Positions 1 to 7,919 of a DNA stretch of 64,000 bases are shown piece by piece. The stretch's first letter is position 1, and every line of letters starts with the position of its first letter. A model generated the notes under the pieces. The model saw only the letters and a list, made by a program, of their open reading frames with translations, made no database searches and was not told the origin of the DNA. A program made the translations under genes and the position numbers. This DNA is from Bradyrhizobium sp. WSM1417 (GTDB taxonomy: Bacteria > Pseudomonadota > Alphaproteobacteria > Rhizobiales > Xanthobacteraceae): contig NZ_KI911783.1 in NCBI RefSeq assembly GCF_000515415.1, positions 7,861,831-7,925,830 of the forward strand, given 5' to 3'.

Positions 1-2462
1 AAGGTCGACACTACCGTCAAGCCGCAAAAGTTTATCTCATCCGGATTTAAGTAGAGTTCAGTCTGATATTCGTGCGCATCCGCGCTTGAAAAAACTTGAA
101 TCGATAAGCCACCAAAGTGCCGCTGTGAAGCGGACGTCGGATAGGAATATATAGGGATAGTAAGACTTCCGGTTCGACCTATCGCAGCCACCAATTGCTC
201 CAGATTCAGTGCGCCTTCACTTGTGCGCACACAAAAGATTGGGCGCGCGTCTCCCACTAGCCTGCCGAGACACCACGTCGCATGCTCGCGCTCTGAGGCG
301 GAAAGCTTCCCTTTCCGAACACGTTTCACCTGCTCTTTGACCCATGCAGAAATTGCTTCATCTGGAGCAGCAAGGTTTTCCGGACTGCGATTTGCAGCTG
401 AAACTCCGTATTCGGCCACGCCGACGATAGGGTCTCGCTCGTTATATTTGTTGATCGCGACGATGCCCCCCACCGATTTGAACGCCCCATGGTCGTAACG
501 ACCCAGGTTCAACCCACAGTAGCCATAGGGTCGATCTGCGGTCGCGAGAAGAGACAGCATATTTTTCTGCCGCGAGTTGTCTTTTTTTCCATCGACATTC
601 ACAAGACGCCAAATCGTCTCCAGGTCTTTCTCGTATATGAGCGGCTCGTTGAGACTGATTGAATTGCCGTCAATTCGGAGCGTTACACGGACATCCAATG
701 CGCACACTAGCTGACTTAACCTAGCCGTGAGGCGACTATGCTGCGCATCATCAAGCGAATCATTTCTCGGAACGTCCCAGACACGCCGAGAAAGTGAGCG
801 CAAGAAATCCTCCCCGACACGCACCTTTACCCGAGTATTGGCATTAGGTAGAGAAATTTCCTTCGGCATCTTGACTACTGAAAGATCTCCTCGACCCCGG
901 ACGCCATGCTGAAATGAAACCAGCACCCAGTCATCCAACCCACTACGAAACTCCTTCGACATTACAACTACGACATCCGAGTACATGAACACGGAGAAGA
1001 ATCCGATTCCGAATTTACCTATTGGCTTAAAGTCGCGCTCGCTCGGGAGGCCAGGATACAGACGTGCGGCCGCCGGACTCGCCCAGAAGGACGTCCCGAA
1101 ATCGAGAAGCGACCTAGTGATGGTCCTCTCAGACATGCCAATGCCGTTGTCTTCAACTATCATCCAGTATTCAGGCGACTGAGGGATGCGCTCGAATTCG
1201 ATGAGTACTTGCCCGGGATAACGCTCCGTTGAGGTTGGTGAAAAATGTGGATCAACAAAGCGCCGGGCACGAATGGCGTCTACTGAGTTCTGGATAAGCT
1301 CTCGGAGAGGAACAATGGGCTCGTCTCCATACAACTGCTTCCCACCCAATCTTTCAATGATGCTACTTGGGTCGGATATCTTAGGTAGTGTATTGACCGG
1401 CCTCCAGCCGGAAACTTTCACTGAACTCGACAGAATGTCAGGATCACCAGCGCCGATTACTCTCCGAGCAGCAAGTGCGCGCCTACGGCGATCTGCTAGC
1501 AATGCATCGACACCTCTAAGCTCTCGATCCGCAACCTCGATCGCATCGAAACATAACCACCAATCGTCAGCCTCGTTCGCTTGAAAGCTGGATTTGCTTT
1601 CGAAGATCAAACCATCCTCTCGACGTTTCGCGGGATATATCTTGTTCTGAAAGTTCCAGTGCCGTTTCGAGACGCCGACTGGCTTTCGAATGGCGTAGAG
1701 AAAGCTTGGGGCACGGGTTTCATCTATCGCGCATGCATCCGCGCAGCGCAGGATAGATGCGAGAGTCAGCCCATCCACGTCCCAATCCCTCGGCCACGCC
1801 GCCGACGCAGGGGTCGAATCTCCGAAATATCTGGCCACCTCAGGTAGAGGCCAGTGATGGCTTGCCGATATATCCCCGATCAGAAGTCCATAGGACTCTA
1901 GGAGGTCGTCATTTTGGACTAGCGCCAGGGCCCGACCGGATGGGAGAGTCCATAGCGCAACGGCGAGCTCCTTGGCTTGTGAAGCATGACGTTCACGAAG
2001 GACTTGAAAAATCGCTTCGTCGCTAACATCTGATGGTGGCTGTTCTCGTTGATGACCAGTCGGATCTTCGACTCCTCGGCTCTTCCACGCGGCGACTACA
2101 GCATCGCGCCACTCTAACGAATTCTCTATATCCATGATCCCCTTGCGGTATGCAGCGAAAGCCATTCCGGCATCATGCAGCAGGAAGCTCGCGCCTAAGA
2201 CGAATGCTTCCAAGGGGTTGATTTTGAAATCGGGTCCGCAGATCTCAGATGTGACGTCCCACAGACTATCTGCATGAGTCAGATCGTGGACCGTCAAGTT
2301 TGGGAGGGCCGCGTGAATCTCGCCAACCAAGACACCGGCACGATCGCGAAGTTGGCGGTAAGCTTCCGCCAAGGCTTCCCGGTCGCGCCTGTCGGGATCC
2401 TCACTTCGCTCGGCAAATGCAGCACGCCAAAGGCTCGACCGATCGTAAGGTCTAATTTTCAA
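1..2462 (-). CDS. HD-domain / HSP90-like (GHKL) ATPase fusion protein, 3' end beyond window
   Basis: The reverse strand is open without a stop from a TTG at 2462 to the window edge, giving about 820 visible residues; the C-terminus is missing. The N-terminal third is HD phosphohydrolase-like: an HDLTH motif near residues 59-63, LLHDAG near 94-99, a double His near 202-203 and Asp 242. From about residue 365 a GHKL ATPase follows, with N-box RELIQNSVDAI (387-397), G1 box EDNGIGM (437-443) and G2 box IGKFGIGFFS (481-490), all matching HSP90-type ATP sites. The start is inferred: an in-frame TAA lies shortly upstream and GGGGGAG directly precedes the TTG. Base composition is visibly AT-richer than the neighbours and codon use less GC3-biased, suggesting horizontal transfer. 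HD plus HSP90-like architectures have been discussed as conflict or defence effectors; that role here is inference. Confidence 0.88.
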   Translation of the reverse strand, partial: MKIRPYDRSSLWRAAFAERSEDPDRRDREALAEAYRQLRDRAGVLVGEIHAALPNLTVHDLTHADSLWDVTSEICGPDFKINPLEAFVLGASFLLHDAGMAFAAYRKGIMDIENSLEWRDAVVAAWKSRGVEDPTGHQREQPPSDVSDEAIFQVLRERHASQAKELAVALWTLPSGRALALVQNDDLLESYGLLIGDISASHHWPLPEVARYFGDSTPASAAWPRDWDVDGLTLASILRCADACAIDETRAPSFLYAIRKPVGVSKRHWNFQNKIYPAKRREDGLIFESKSSFQANEADDWWLCFDAIEVADRELRGVDALLADRRRRALAARRVIGAGDPDILSSSVKVSGWRPVNTLPKISDPSSIIERLGGKQLYGDEPIVPLRELIQNSVDAIRARRFVDPHFSPTSTERYPGQVLIEFERIPQSPEYWMIVEDNGIGMSERTITRSLLDFGTSFWASPAAARLYPGLPSERDFKPIGKFGIGFFSVFMYSDVVVVMSKEFRSGLDDWVLVSFQHGVRGRGDLSVVKMPKEISLPNANTRVKVRVGEDFLRSLSRRVWDVPRNDSLDDAQHSRLTARLSQLVCALDVRVTLRIDGNSISLNEPLIYEKDLETIWRLVNVDGKKDNSRQKNMLSLLATADRPYGYCGLNLGRYDHGAFKSVGGIVAINKYNERDPIVGVAEYGVSAANRSPENLAAPDEAISAWVKEQVKRVRKGKLSASEREHATWCLGRLVGDARPIFCVRTSEGALNLEQLVAAIGRTGSLTIPIYSYPTSASQRHFGGLSIQVFSSADAHEYQTELYLNPDEINFCGLTVVST

Positions 2463-2506
2463 AGCTCCCCCGCCTGAAATCAGGTTAATTTAAGGTTGTA
2501 TCACCA

Positions 2507-2541
2507 TTTGACCAATTATTGATAGTCGACGAAAGGTCAAA
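2507..2541. promoter_or_regulatory. Inverted repeat TTTGACC-N21-GGTCAAA upstream of the HD/HSP90-like gene
   Basis: A perfect 7-bp inverted repeat (2507-2513 and 2535-2541) lies in the AT-rich spacer between the 2462 start and the 2569 stop of the next gene. It sits where a promoter or operator for the accessory gene would be expected. Function is inferred from position and symmetry only. Confidence 0.3.
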
Positions 2542-2568
2542 GGTATTCAATGAAGTGAAGACGGCTCC

Positions 2569-2931
2569 TCACCCCACGCTCGCTGCCAATAGCGACAGCA
2601 GCAGCACCGACGCCACCAATTGCATCGACGTCGCAGGCTTGGCGCGCCAGCGGGCGATCTTTTCGGAGAAGGACAGGCTGGCGTCGAAGAACAGCGGTTC
2701 GTGGGCGTTTGCAAAGCTCGGGAATGTCGATCCTGCCCAGATGGCGAGACAGCTGTAGAACATCGACGCCATCGCGATGGTGAGTGCGTGACTGCCGCCG
2801 CCGTCATGTCCCACGAGCTTCACCATCAGCGACGCCGCGGCGAAGATCGGGAAGCCCTGAAGGATCGTGGTGAGCGCAAAGCCCTCGAGCCAGTTGAGCG
2901 GGCCGGATTTCGACGTGGTGATAAAGGGCAT
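2569..2931 (-). CDS. Small membrane protein, paralog of the adjacent upstream gene
   Basis: The product is 120 residues with hydrophobic stretches near residues 15-40, 48-68 and at the C-terminus (VASVLLLSLLAASVG), so probably an inner-membrane protein with three or four helices. It aligns along its length with the product of 2939-3325; both end in a WR..PA.S.QL segment followed by a hydrophobic tail ending ASVG. It starts 7 bases after the stop of that gene, so the two are probably co-transcribed. I recognise no family and assign no function. Confidence 0.65.
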   Translation of the reverse strand: MPFITTSKSGPLNWLEGFALTTILQGFPIFAAASLMVKLVGHDGGGSHALTIAMASMFYSCLAIWAGSTFPSFANAHEPLFFDASLSFSEKIARWRAKPATSMQLVASVLLLSLLAASVG

Positions 2932-2938
2932 GATGCGA

Positions 2939-3325
2939 TCACCCCACGCTCGCCGTCACCACCGCCATCACCGACAGCAGCAGCACGATCGTCATCAGTT
3001 GCAGCGAGGCGGCCGGCTGGGTGCGCCATGCCGTGATCTTGTCGGCGAGCGACAGATGGGCCTCGAAGAACTTCGGTTCGTAGACGGTCTTGAAGAAGGC
3101 CGGGAAGTTCGGCCCGAAGGTCACCGCGAGCAGCGCATGGGCGAGCGAGGCGATGGCGACGAAGATGGCGACGCCGGGATCGCCGACCAGGTCGTGATTG
3201 CCGACCAGCTTGAGCAGGAAGGCGGCGGCGGCGAAGGTCGGGAAGCTCTGCAGCGTCGCGGTCAGCGCGAGGCCTTCGATCGCGTTGTGCAGGCTGGACT
3301 TTCTGACTCTGGCGATGGCGGCCAT
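2939..3325 (-). CDS. Small membrane protein, first of a tandem paralog pair
   Basis: The product is 128 residues, starting MAAIARVRKS at 3325; an earlier in-frame start at 3364 would only add a polar extension. Hydrophobic segments lie near residues 20-38, 45-70 and 105-128. It has the same layout as the 2569-2931 product, including the conserved motif KI.AWR..PA.SLQL before the last helix. The pair looks like a local duplication that has since diverged. No family was recognised and no catalytic motif is visible. Confidence 0.65.
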   Translation of the reverse strand: MAAIARVRKSSLHNAIEGLALTATLQSFPTFAAAAFLLKLVGNHDLVGDPGVAIFVAIASLAHALLAVTFGPNFPAFFKTVYEPKFFEAHLSLADKITAWRTQPAASLQLMTIVLLLSVMAVVTASVG

Positions 3326-3436
3326 GGCACGTCTCCCTGATGACATGGGGAGGACGATAGCCACAGGGGAAGGCGCGCGATGTGAGCTGGCTCACGCCCG
3401 GCCGAGAGCCCGGGACGTGAGGCAGCCGAGACCGGC

Positions 3437-3616
3437 TCAAAGCTGGCGAAAGAAAACGAGATAGATGGCGAGGCCGATCGTCGAGAATGACAACAAGACG
3501 CCGACTCAATTGTACTTGACGCCCGCAGAACGGGAAGCCTTCCCCACGAAAGCGACGACGAAATACAGGAACAGGGTTGCGAGGACGAAACCCCACAAGG
3601 ACTTCCCGACGTCCAT
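3437..3616 (-). pseudogene. Small two-helix membrane protein interrupted by an in-frame TGA
   Basis: From ATG at 3616 the reverse strand encodes 36 residues starting MDVGKSLWGF, with one helix (roughly residues 7-25), and then a TGA at 3508-3506. The same frame continues past the TGA for 22 codons as a second hydrophobic helix (VGVLLSFSTIG...) ending FFRQL and a TGA at 3437. The simplest reading is a 59-residue two-helix protein whose Trp codon mutated to stop. Alternatives are a genuine 36-residue protein, a second cistron starting at TTG, or a sequencing error. Confidence 0.5.
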
Positions 3617-3712
3617 TGTTCCCTCGCCTGGTTCAACCCCAGCGTTCGCGAAGGGAATTTACCATCGAAGCATGCCGGATAAATGACGGCGGAAGCGCAG
3701 TTTTCCGTCCCG

Positions 3713-3955
3713 TTACAGCTTGCCCTGCCCGTTCACCTGGCTCTGCTGCTGACGTTGCCTCTCCTGCTCTTGCTGCTCCTTGGCATGGTGGCGGCCATAG
3801 AGGCAGCCGGCGGCGGCGCCGAGGACGCCGTGATGGCCGGCATAGTGGCCGGCGACGCCGCCGACGACGGCGCCCTTGATGCAGCCCTTGGCATTGGCGG
3901 CGGAGGTCGCGCCACAGATGAGAAGTACGGCGGCGATGGCGGCGAGGGATTTCAT
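3713..3955 (-). CDS. Small secreted glycine-zipper-like protein
   Basis: The product is 80 residues. Residues 1-22 (MKSLAAIAAV...ANA) form a clear Sec signal peptide. A Gly/Ala/His-rich segment (KGAVVGGVAGHYAGHHG, then AAAG) has the small-residue spacing of glycine-zipper proteins, and the tail is Gln/Glu/Arg-rich. Two cysteines (25 and 51) flank the Gly-rich part. It is probably periplasmic or envelope-associated. The start at 3955 is chosen because it begins the signal peptide; the longer open frame upstream is not signal-like. No specific function is assigned. Confidence 0.7.
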   Translation of the reverse strand: MKSLAAIAAVLLICGATSAANAKGCIKGAVVGGVAGHYAGHHGVLGAAAGCLYGRHHAKEQQEQERQRQQQSQVNGQGKL

Positions 3956-4216
3956 GGATCGATGTCTCCGGATGCGGTGTTGCGACCTCAACGGGCACGG
4001 GCCCGTCCCGGTTCCGCGCCGCTTCCTACGCCCACGCCAGCTGCGCGGATTCGTGCAGGTGCCCGGTCGCTCAACCCTAAATTGCAGCCATGAACCTGGC
4101 ATTGCGCTTGTGCGTCATATGGTCTGCAATATCACCTGTGGTTTTGCGGATTGCCGGTGTCCGAGGCTGCGCGTTAGCCTTTTCGCAACTCCACGCGGCC
4201 AATGAGGACGGGCGGA

Positions 4217-4669
4217 ATGACGGTCGAAAAGCTCAATCGCCAGCGCGTGCTGCATCTGCTCGACGCGATCTCGCGCAGCGATCTCGAGGCCGCGCTGTCG
4301 TGCTGCACCGACGACGTCGACTTCCTCACCCACGCGCCGATCGACGTGCTGCCCCACATGGGCCCCTGCCACGGCAAGCAGGAGCTCGGCGAATTCTGGC
4401 GCACCGTGCAGGAGCGATACGCCGACATCCGCTACGAGGTGCCGCAGATCGTCGCCGAGGGCGACGCGGTCGCGGCCTATCTGCGCGTGTTCTTCAGGAA
4501 GCGCAGCAATGACCGCATCATTCAGGTCGACATGGCCATGTTCTACACTTTCCGCAACGGCCAGGTGGCGCAGATCCGCGAGATCATCGATTCCTACGAT
4601 TTGGTGCAGCAGGTGCTGGAACGCGAGATCGGCCCGCTGATCGTAGGCGAGCGGGTGGACGGGGCTTAG
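4217..4669 (+). CDS. NTF2-like (SnoaL/ketosteroid-isomerase fold) protein
   Basis: The product is 150 residues from MTVEKLNRQ, with a GAGG-type ribosome site 9-13 bases upstream; an ATG 15 bases earlier (4202) is possible. The pattern is an N-terminal helix, a DDVDFLTHAPID segment, GPCHGKQELGEFW and a C-terminal strand set ending REIIDSYDLVQQVL. This is the usual SnoaL-like fold, a small cone-shaped domain used by isomerases, hydrolases and many binding proteins. No substrate can be named. It resembles the gene at 4888-5328, so the two form a local paralog pair. Confidence 0.8.
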   Translation: MTVEKLNRQRVLHLLDAISRSDLEAALSCCTDDVDFLTHAPIDVLPHMGPCHGKQELGEFWRTVQERYADIRYEVPQIVAEGDAVAAYLRVFFRKRSNDRIIQVDMAMFYTFRNGQVAQIREIIDSYDLVQQVLEREIGPLIVGERVDGA

Positions 4670-4887
4670 CTCTCTCCAAACCGGCCCGGACCGGGAAAAT
4701 ACGGGGTTCTATTGTAAATCTCACACGCCGCGATCAATTGTGCATTGCGAAAACGTGAATTGCGTTTTGGCCGAATTGACGTATTTTGTTCGTATACAAA
4801 TGAGTTGAGCGACCCCGCGGCACCTTATCCTGTGTGCTTGGGGTTGTTTTTCGTTTTTTTCGCAAGCCAGCTTCAGGACTGCCCAAA

Positions 4888-5328
4888 ATGACAGAGCACA
4901 GCCTCTGGCGTTTCTCGCGCGCATTGCACCGCGCGATCAACGACCGGCATTTCGAGGACATCGAGGCCCTGATCGACGAGGACGTCGAGTGGGCGCTGTA
5001 CGGCCCGATCGACATGTTTCCGTTTCTCGGCGCGCGCCAGGGCAAGGACGCCGTGCTCGACGTCATCCACCAGCTCGCCGACAATTTCCAGGTCCGCCGC
5101 TTCGACCGCGAAAGCATCATGCTCGGCGTCGATTCCGCCGCCTCGATGCTGCGCTATTCGCTGACCGCGCTGGATTCCAGCAAGCCGATCAGCTTGCGGG
5201 TGGCGCAGTTCGCCCAGTTCAGGGCGGGCAAGCTCACCAGCATGCGCGTGCTGATCGATACGTTCGATCTGGTCGAGCAGGCACTCGGCCGCGCCATTCA
5301 TCTGCCGAAGATGACCAGCGTCGGCTGA
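4888..5328 (+). CDS. NTF2-like (SnoaL-like) protein, paralog of the preceding gene
   Basis: The product is 146 residues from MTEHSLWRF; a GTG at 4834 would add 18 residues with no family match. Shared features with the 4217 product are the DEDVEWALYGPIDMFPFLGARQGK block and the C-terminal R.LIDTFDLVEQALGR. It lies 218 bases downstream in the same orientation, with an AT-rich gap between, so it probably has its own promoter. That gap contains a TTTGT-N6-ACAAA inverted repeat near 4783-4798. No function beyond the fold is assigned. Confidence 0.78.
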   Translation: MTEHSLWRFSRALHRAINDRHFEDIEALIDEDVEWALYGPIDMFPFLGARQGKDAVLDVIHQLADNFQVRRFDRESIMLGVDSAASMLRYSLTALDSSKPISLRVAQFAQFRAGKLTSMRVLIDTFDLVEQALGRAIHLPKMTSVG

Positions 5329-5541
5329 ACGGAACACCAACGGGCCCCGCAGTTCGGGACCGATGGCTGATGCTCCCCGCGACGCGTCCTGGCCTCCAGC
5401 CCCGCCGGATGCAATCGTGGAGAAGCTCGTCATCGGGCGCGCGCCTTTCGCGCGGCCCGTTGGTTCGCGTTGATGGAACCGCCACAATTTCGCAACGATG
5501 GTTCCGCATCCTCGGCGGGAGCTGGGCTGACGGGCAGGACG

Positions 5542-6459
5542 ATGGAATTCGCGACAGGGTTTGGCTGGACCAGGCTGCCGATGCTGGCGGCCGCTTTCAT
5601 CTTGGGATCGGTGCTGACGGTGTCGGCGCAGATCATTCCGCCCTTCTCCCCCGGCCCGGCCGCAGCGCCCGACGACGAGGCCGAGACGGCGGAAGCCCCC
5701 GACGTCAACGACCCCGACGTGCTGAGCGGCATCGACGTCGACAAGCTCGACTGGGGCCAGCTCGCGATCGACGCGGGCACGCTCAACGACATCATCGCCG
5801 CCAAGAAGCGCGCCCAGGCCGCCGCCAAGGACGGGCTGAACTGGGCGACGAACGCCAACGCCAACGGCTCCTCGGCGGTGACGGTGAAGCAGTCGGTATC
5901 CTCATTCTGGGACGCCCGCATCGGCGCCGACATGACGGTGGCGAGCGAGCCGCGGACGATGTCGGAGCTGCTGGCACAGAAGGCCACCAATGGCGGCAGC
6001 GTGCCTCAGTCGTCCGGCAGCGCCTGGGCGGCCGCGACCGCGCCGGGCGCGGGCGCGATCTGGGACAAGACCGCGGTCGAGGCCCGCGTCGATCCCGGCG
6101 CCGAGCAGAGCAAGCTCGGGGCGTCGCTGATCAAGTCGGTGCCGCTCTCAGGCGACACGTCGCTGACGCTGCAGAACGGCTACAGCGTCAACCAGCAGGG
6201 CACCACGGCGCTCCCCGGTGTCGGCGGTCACATCACGCGCAATTACGAGACCGACCAATCGGCCAAGGTCACTCTCACCGACACCGGCACCAGCGTCACC
6301 GCGGGCCAGTCGCTGTCGACCACTGACGACAAATGGCTGCGCAAGGTCGGCGCCGAACAAAAGCTCTTCGACAACGTCACCGTCTCCGGCTCAGTCGGCG
6401 AAACCTCGCAAGGGGCGATCAACAAGAGCCTGACGGCGGGTTTCAAGAAGAGCTGGTAG
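5542..6459 (+). CDS. Secreted, beta-rich hypothetical protein, possibly outer-membrane
   Basis: The product is 305 residues from MEFATGFGW; in-frame starts at 5470 or 5473 would add 23-24 residues. A hydrophobic segment ending SVLTVSAQ (about residues 13-30) looks like a signal peptide. An acidic Ala/Pro linker and a helical part (residues 60-100) follow. The second half (about 185-305) alternates polar and hydrophobic residues as in beta strands and ends in Phe-Lys-Lys-Ser-Trp, an aromatic C-terminal residue being typical of outer-membrane barrels. I do not recognise a named family. Confidence 0.65.
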   Translation: MEFATGFGWTRLPMLAAAFILGSVLTVSAQIIPPFSPGPAAAPDDEAETAEAPDVNDPDVLSGIDVDKLDWGQLAIDAGTLNDIIAAKKRAQAAAKDGLNWATNANANGSSAVTVKQSVSSFWDARIGADMTVASEPRTMSELLAQKATNGGSVPQSSGSAWAAATAPGAGAIWDKTAVEARVDPGAEQSKLGASLIKSVPLSGDTSLTLQNGYSVNQQGTTALPGVGGHITRNYETDQSAKVTLTDTGTSVTAGQSLSTTDDKWLRKVGAEQKLFDNVTVSGSVGETSQGAINKSLTAGFKKSW

Positions 6460-6674
6460 CTGGGCGCTGATCTTTCTCCTCACCATGAGGAGATAGGTTC
6501 TTCTCCGCGGACGCATTCAGACTTCCGTAACCATACGCCACGGCAAAGCCCCCGAATGGACCGCCCTTGCCGCACCTCGGCCAAGTTGCGGCCAAAATCC
6601 GACGCCCTAGTCCGGACTGACGTCGTCGTGCGGGGGACACTCGCGCTGCGCTCAACGCGAACAGGGGAACAACG

Positions 6675-7097
6675 ATGAACGCCATGCGTCCGGAAAAGAC
6701 CGAAGGCACCGAGACCGAGACCATCGACACCAACCTCGCCGCCGTGACGGAAGTCGAAGCCGGCATCCGTGACTTCGTCCGCAACGACATCGCCTATCTG
6801 CGCCGTCCGGCAGCGACCGCCACGGACGCGCCGCCGCTTGATCCGAGCGCTGAGGCCACCGTCACCAACGTCAACTCGTTGATCCAGCGCGTCGCCGGCA
6901 CCTCCCTCGCCGAGATCGAGAATTTGATCTCCGAGCTCGAGAGCCTGCGCGACCTGCTCCACGCCGAAGGCCAGCGCGTCCAGCGCGAGATCTCCGGCTA
7001 CGCCCAGCTCAGCCAGGCCGCGATGAAGTCGACCCGCATGATCGCCGACAACGTCTCGCAGTGGAAGCGCGCCGCCGACGGCCTGCGCAACAGCTGA
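6675..7097 (+). CDS. Hypothetical helical cytoplasmic protein
   Basis: The product is 140 residues from MNAMRPEKTE with a GGGGAA ribosome site just upstream. It has no signal peptide or membrane segment. The second half (about residues 60-135) is a long amphipathic helix, SLAEIENLISELESLRDLL followed by QRVQREISGYAQLSQ, likely a coiled coil. It ends just before a strong intrinsic terminator, so it is probably a single-gene transcript. No characterised family was recognised; a structural or partner-binding role is only a guess. Confidence 0.72.
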   Translation: MNAMRPEKTEGTETETIDTNLAAVTEVEAGIRDFVRNDIAYLRRPAATATDAPPLDPSAEATVTNVNSLIQRVAGTSLAEIENLISELESLRDLLHAEGQRVQREISGYAQLSQAAMKSTRMIADNVSQWKRAADGLRNS

Positions 7098-7120
7098 GCG
7101 CTGACATCACGCATCACCGG

Positions 7121-7153
7121 CCGCCGCGTTCCGAAAGGGGCGCGGCGGTTTTT
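7121..7153 (+). terminator. Rho-independent terminator after the 6675 gene
   Basis: Perfect 8-bp stem CCGCCGCG (7121-7128) with CGCGGCGG (7141-7148), a 12-base loop and a TTTTT run at 7149-7153, 24 bases after the stop codon at 7097. Confidence 0.85.
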
Positions 7154-7172
7154 GATTCTGGTGTGTGTGCTC

Positions 7173-7312
7173 TCCCTCGCCCCGTTCTTACGGGGAGAGG
7201 GTTGGGGTGAGGGGCTGCTTCAGAAAATTCGGTGACAGATGGACTCGCGGAGAGTCCCCCTCACCCGGATCGCTGTGCGATCCGACCTCTCCCCGCAAGC
7301 GGGGCGAGGTGA
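7173..7312. repeat. Dispersed intergenic repeat, class B (CTCGCCCC-type), copy 1
   Basis: One arm is CCCTCGCCCCGTTCTTACGG with its partner GGGAGAGGGTTGGGGTGAGG; the other end is CCTCTCCCCGCAAGCGGGGC, then GAGGTGA. The same element appears inverted at 30908-31073, and related copies lie at 13233-13350 and 18041-18066. It contains no coding sequence and sits between a terminator and a small gene. Confidence 0.8.
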
Positions 7313-7395
7313 AGGTCACCCCTTTGAACTTCCCGCATCCTCCCGGCGACTAACGCCAAGCGCTCCTGCCATCGCGGCCGGGCCCGGGGACATTC

Positions 7396-7533
7396 ATGGA
7401 AAGCATTCGGCCCGACACCACCGACCCGATACCGCTGCGGCCCGCGCCGAACCAGTTCGGCACGATCATGCTGCGCTTTGTCGGATTGCTGGCGGTTGCG
7501 ATCGCGATATTGGCGTTCGTCTATAGCCGCTGA
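7396..7533 (+). CDS. Small single-pass membrane protein (45 residues)
   Basis: ATG at 7396 opens a 46-codon frame ending TGA at 7533. The product begins MESIRPDTTDPIPLRP, a polar Pro-rich cytoplasmic part, followed by one hydrophobic helix (MLRFVGLLAVAIAILAFVY, residues 25-43) and a basic end SR. Evidence is compositional: a clean helix and a sensible polar N-terminus. No strong ribosome site is visible. It is convergent with the 7575-7721 gene. Function unknown. Confidence 0.5.
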   Translation: MESIRPDTTDPIPLRPAPNQFGTIMLRFVGLLAVAIAILAFVYSR

Positions 7534-7574
7534 AGGCGGAGGCCGCGTTGCGGCCCCGCGGAGTTAACGAAATC

Positions 7575-7721
7575 TTACCGGGTGGCTTCCACGGTCGAGG
7601 CTTCCAGGGTGTAGGCCCCATCGGCATAGCCCTTCACCACCATGCCGGCGACCAGCATCACGGCCAGCGTCGCGGTAGCAAAGATGAATCCGACCAGTTT
7701 GAGTGCGCCGCGATCTGCCAT
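7575..7721 (-). CDS. Small single-pass membrane protein (48 residues)
   Basis: ATG at 7721 is preceded by AGGGGACGAGGACC, a good ribosome site. The product MADRGALKLVGFIFATATLA... has one hydrophobic helix (about residues 9-30) followed by a short polar tail GYADGAYTLEAST. The helix, ribosome site and separation from other genes support a real small gene. It ends 42 bases from the convergent small gene at 7396-7533. Function unknown. Confidence 0.55.
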   Translation of the reverse strand: MADRGALKLVGFIFATATLAVMLVAGMVVKGYADGAYTLEASTVEATR

Positions 7722-7919
7722 GGTCCTCGTCCCCTGTACTCTGCCCAGTTCGTTCAAATAGACAGCGACAGGTTCATAATTGGTTAGCAACTCGATGGTT
7801 CCGCGCACTGCTTCGCGGGAAAACCATGTTGCGCAGGCTTATGGCAGCCACCCGGAATCGCGTCCATAGCGCGGGGGCAACACTCGCGCGCTGTTTTTGC
7901 CGTTCATCCTGGAACGAAT

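Noticed and set aside
4783..4798. TTTGT-N6-ACAAA site as a defined promoter or operator of the second NTF2-like gene
   Set aside because: Only 5-bp half-sites and no proper spacing to -35/-10 elements; too weak to list as a regulatory feature.
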